NCBI RefSeq assembly: GCF_946478835.1
Contig: NZ_CAMLDV010000017.1
Span: forward strand, 1 to 36,371
Direction of reading: 5' to 3'
DNA from: an uncultured Bdellovibrio sp.
GTDB lineage: Bacteria; Bdellovibrionota; Bdellovibrionia; Bdellovibrionales; Bdellovibrionaceae
DNA length: 36,371 bases
This document shows, one piece after another, positions 33,258 to 36,371 of the stretch. Position numbers and translations under genes: made by a program. Under the pieces are notes generated by a model, which did no database searches, was not told the DNA's origin, and was given only the letters and a program-made list of their open reading frames with translations. Positions within the stretch are counted from its first letter, which is position 1. Each line of letters opens with the position of its first letter.

Positions 33258-34415
33258 TTATTTCGTTGAGAACTGACCCGCACACATTGTTTTTGCGCGA
33301 ATCGAAGTCATTTGGCTGTCACAGAAAATCCCGCGACCTGTAAATGGATCAAGCTGCAAGCGCATCGCATAGTTTTGCAGTTGCATCGCGGAAAGTTGAT
33401 TGAGGCTTCCAATGCGAGCCGCGGCTTTATCCGCAGGCATTGGGGCGGTGCGATTGTGCGTGTTCGTTAAAGGAATCACTTCAACGGCGTCGACTTTCAC
33501 TTTACCTGTTGAAGGATCTCTTTCTAAATACAAACGAGAGAACATGCCCCAATCCGTATTTGGATCTGATTTTTTTGTGATGTCGGCAGAGCCCACCATC
33601 AAATAATTTCCAAGACTATAATAAATCAAACGGTCGCCCCATTTTTCAATGGGACGAATCACATGCGGGTGATGACCGATGATAAGATTCACTCCGCCGT
33701 ATTGAATGGCGTATTCGAAGCGGGATTTCTGTCCGTCTTCTAAAGTAGGCTTTCCTTCAATACCAAAATGAATCGTAAGAATTTTATAATCAGCTTTCGT
33801 GCGAGCAAAGGCCGTGACGAGTTCTTTATAGTCTCTGTCGTCACGGATAAGAAGCATACCCACATTTTCATTGGTTGCGCGGAAGCGCGGTTCACCAATT
33901 GACATAGAGGCAAAGGCAAAACGAATTCCATTCACGTCAAAAACTTTTGGCTCTAACACCTGCTTGCGCAAACCCACGCCGTCGTAAACCATCTGCGGGA
34001 ATTCCGCCTTAAGTTTATCCATTTCATAAACCGTCTGCTGCATGCCGGGAAGGCCGTAGTCATAAGTGTGATTGTTAGAGACGTTAAAAAGATTAAATCC
34101 AAGTTCGATCAAATGGCGAACGGCATTGGGATGACTTTTAAACGCAAACTTTTTGTCTTCGTCTTTAAGATCATTTGTAGAAGACACAACGGTCTCAATA
34201 TTTGCGAAGTTGATATCGCCATTGATTAATGGTTTTAACTGACTTGTGAAAGAGTTCCAGCGAGCAAGAGTGTCTCCGTAAAGAACTCCATTGGGATCGA
34301 CAACCTGACGATTGCGGTTAAAGTTGACGTCGCCGCCCATGGTAAGAACCACGTCCGCACGAGCGTTCAGTCCTAAAATCAAGATAAGTACCGAGATGAC
34401 TTTTTGTTTTCCCAT
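33258..34415 (-). CDS. CapA-family (PGA_cap) metallophosphoesterase-like protein
   Basis: A protein of about 385 residues from the ATG at 34415, which gives a clean signal peptide (ILILGLNARA before DVV). The frame is open to 34547, but that would add an unlikely 44-residue extension. CapA motifs are present: TMGGDVNFNR, NIETVVSS, VSNNHTYDYG, HFGIEGKP, IIGHHPHVI and YSLGNYL, with metal-binding Asp, Glu, Asn and His. CapA proteins act in poly-gamma-glutamate or polysaccharide export in the envelope, but many members have unknown substrates. No capBC genes lie nearby, so capsule synthesis is not implied. Confidence 0.9.
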   Translation of the reverse strand: MGKQKVISVLILILGLNARADVVLTMGGDVNFNRNRQVVDPNGVLYGDTLARWNSFTSQLKPLINGDINFANIETVVSSTNDLKDEDKKFAFKSHPNAVRHLIELGFNLFNVSNNHTYDYGLPGMQQTVYEMDKLKAEFPQMVYDGVGLRKQVLEPKVFDVNGIRFAFASMSIGEPRFRATNENVGMLLIRDDRDYKELVTAFARTKADYKILTIHFGIEGKPTLEDGQKSRFEYAIQYGGVNLIIGHHPHVIRPIEKWGDRLIYYSLGNYLMVGSADITKKSDPNTDWGMFSRLYLERDPSTGKVKVDAVEVIPLTNTHNRTAPMPADKAAARIGSLNQLSAMQLQNYAMRLQLDPFTGRGIFCDSQMTSIRAKTMCAGQFSTK

Positions 34416-34680
34416 ACTCAAAAACACTTCAAGCGCCATGCCCCGCCAGAGGGAAAATAACATCTTTTTACGAGAAGAAACTGTCTCAGCCTTAGTCAGC
34501 GGACGAATTTGGGAAAGGATTGTTGGACCCCATAAGTGTAAAACCAAAATTGTCTCAAAGTAACACGTTTGGGCTTCGAGAATACGTCAGATCCCATATA
34601 TTGCAAATGAGTCATCTTAGGGGCGGCACAACCCTTGTAATATGGCCTTCTGGAATTGTGGACGTCTGTTGGAGGAGCTC

Positions 34681-35187
34681 ATGCGCTTTCTTAAACTTTT
34701 ACCTCTTATCGCCTTTTGGTCTATGACCGCTTTTGCTATGAAAGCGGGAGCCCAGGTGAAAAGCTATCGCGAATGGAAAACTGAGCAAGTCGTACTGGCT
34801 GAGGGGAAAGTTTCTACTCTGAAAGCCCAAATCGCGGCGAAGAAATCATCTCGTACAATGGCGTTGGGTACAGATCCTAATATGGCGAATAAGGCGGCGG
34901 TTGAGGCCGTTTCCTCTCAAGATAAATCCGTTGAAAGATTAGAGCGTCAGTTGCGTGAAGAACAATACGATTTGGATGTCGCCAAAGATCTTTCTGTGAC
35001 CGACTATTTCGTGGGTTATTTGACGAAGGTTCAAGATAAGAAATCGGCTTTTAACGAGGTTGCGGGCAAGCTTTCTGCAGAGGAAGTGGCAGAGCTTATG
35101 ACGGCTTACGCAAACTCTGTTTTCGGAGCCCACGCGGCAGACCTTCCCGTCAGTGCTACGAACGTTGGTAAAGACGCTATTAAATAA
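34681..35187 (+). CDS. secreted coiled-coil protein
   Basis: A 168-residue protein from the ATG at 34681, which has GGAGGAG six bases upstream; the frame also extends to 34642. The signal peptide (about 1-22, ending AFA or AGA) precedes a helix-rich mature part with heptad-like Glu/Lys/Leu spacing (about 35-120, VERLERQLREEQYDLDVAKD). The C-terminal part is short and Ala-rich. No family is recognised. It ends about 150 bases before groES and has no strong terminator of its own. The 34416-34680 region between this and the divergent capA-like gene has no recognisable motif. Confidence 0.7.
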   Translation: MRFLKLLPLIAFWSMTAFAMKAGAQVKSYREWKTEQVVLAEGKVSTLKAQIAAKKSSRTMALGTDPNMANKAAVEAVSSQDKSVERLERQLREEQYDLDVAKDLSVTDYFVGYLTKVQDKKSAFNEVAGKLSAEEVAELMTAYANSVFGAHAADLPVSATNVGKDAIK

Positions 35188-35241
35188 AATTTTTGTTCTA
35201 ATAAATCCTCGAAAATCCTCATTTACTCGCCGCATTAAGTT

Positions 35242-35265
35242 GTGCCTTAAAGAAAAATAAGGCAC
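35242..35265. promoter_or_regulatory. inverted repeat upstream of groES
   Basis: A perfect 8-bp inverted repeat GTGCCTTA-N8-TAAGGCAC ends 7 bases before the groES -35 box. It is not the HrcA site CIRCE (TTAGCACTC-N9-GAGTGCTAA), and it lacks a T run for termination. It could be an operator for the chaperonin operon or a poor terminator of the upstream gene. Confidence 0.45.
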
Positions 35266-35271
35266 CCGACC

Positions 35272-35301
35272 TTGACTCTTTCAGTGGCACCTTCATATTA
35301 C
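35272..35301 (+). promoter_or_regulatory. groES-groEL promoter
   Basis: TTGACT (35272-35277) and TATTAC (35296-35301), 18 bases apart, lie 34 bases before the groES start. The -10 does not resemble the sigma-32 CCCCAT element, and no CIRCE site is present. Confidence 0.5.
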
Positions 35302-35334
35302 CTTCGTTGTTATATAACTAAACGGAGGCACACT

Positions 35335-35637
35335 ATGGCTAAGAGTGAAATTGGCGTTCGTCCATTGCACGACAGAATCCTTGTTCGCAGAATGGCGGAA
35401 GAAGAAAAAACCGCTGGCGGACTTTTCATCCCAGACACAGCAAAAGAAAAACCACAAAAAGGTGAAATCATTGCGACTGGTAAAGGTCGTATCACTGAAG
35501 ACGGAAAAGTTCTTCCGTTGGAAGTTAAAGTTGGCGACAAAGTTCTTTTTAGCAAATATGCGGGAACTGAGTTGAAACTTGAAGGCGCAGAATATTTGAT
35601 GATGCGCGAAGAAGACATCTTGGGTGTTTTCAACTAA
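35335..35637 (+). CDS. groES: co-chaperonin GroES (Hsp10)
   Basis: A 100-residue protein forming the heptameric lid of the GroEL folding chamber. The start at 35335 has a strong ACGGAGG Shine-Dalgarno; the open frame further upstream to 35272 covers the promoter and is not coding. Family marks are [14 protein letters not shown], the mobile loop [19 protein letters not shown] and [13 protein letters not shown]. groEL follows 51 bases later on the same transcript. Confidence 0.97.
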   Translation: MAKSEIGVRPLHDRILVRRMAEEEKTAGGLFIPDTAKEKPQKGEIIATGKGRITEDGKVLPLEVKVGDKVLFSKYAGTELKLEGAEYLMMREEDILGVFN

Positions 35638-35685
35638 CACGCAAGCGGCACGCGCTTAGCTTTTAATAAATTAAAAACGGAGTAA

Positions 35686-36371
<686 letters not shown>

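Overview
The window looks like a chromosomal segment of a Bdellovibrio-like predatory bacterium (Bdellovibrionota). That placement is an inference from gene content and my recollection of related genomes: many secreted peptidase-like proteins, lipoproteins and TPR proteins between ordinary housekeeping genes, GC near the mid-40s per cent, and a palindromic repeat of a kind I associate with former delta-proteobacteria. No search could be run.

Layout. Positions 1-3472 hold a translation and cell-wall block: prfA, prmC (which methylates release factors) and murA. A 129-bp palindromic repeat sits between prfA and prmC. Positions 3473-4271 hold two hairpins with identical loops, a small secreted-protein gene on the minus strand, and a very good sigma-54 promoter for it. 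Positions 4272-9046 hold a GYF/TPR membrane protein, a small membrane protein, serS and tRNA-Ser(UGA). Next is a DedA-family membrane protein.

Positions 9742-20335 are the most unusual part. A minus-strand pair encodes a membrane cyclase-like/HEAT protein and a secreted Ser/Ala-rich protein with an HEXXH motif. A divergent plus-strand pair encodes a papain-like peptidase and a DUF333 protein. A small lipoprotein and a guanine deaminase follow. Then comes a compact group of lipoprotein, caspase-like (clan CD) peptidase and small secreted protein. Three predicted secreted peptidases of three different catalytic types thus lie within about 8 kb.

Positions 20377-24327 hold queF and a convergent two-component pair: a hybrid histidine kinase and an NtrC-type sigma-54 activator. 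Two tRNAs follow, tRNA-Ser(GCU) on minus and tRNA-Arg(ACG) on plus. Positions 24858-32506 look like an envelope/signalling group. It has a FecR-domain secreted protein, a TPR/outer-membrane-barrel gene broken by one in-frame TAG, a lipoprotein with four Ig-like repeats, and a CHASE2 adenylate cyclase. The rest holds a small anchored protein, tRNA-Asn(GUU), a CapA-family protein, a secreted coiled-coil protein, groES, and the first 227 codons of groEL, which runs off the window.

No gene-free stretch exceeds 300 bases. No insertion sequence, CRISPR array, rRNA or replication origin was seen.
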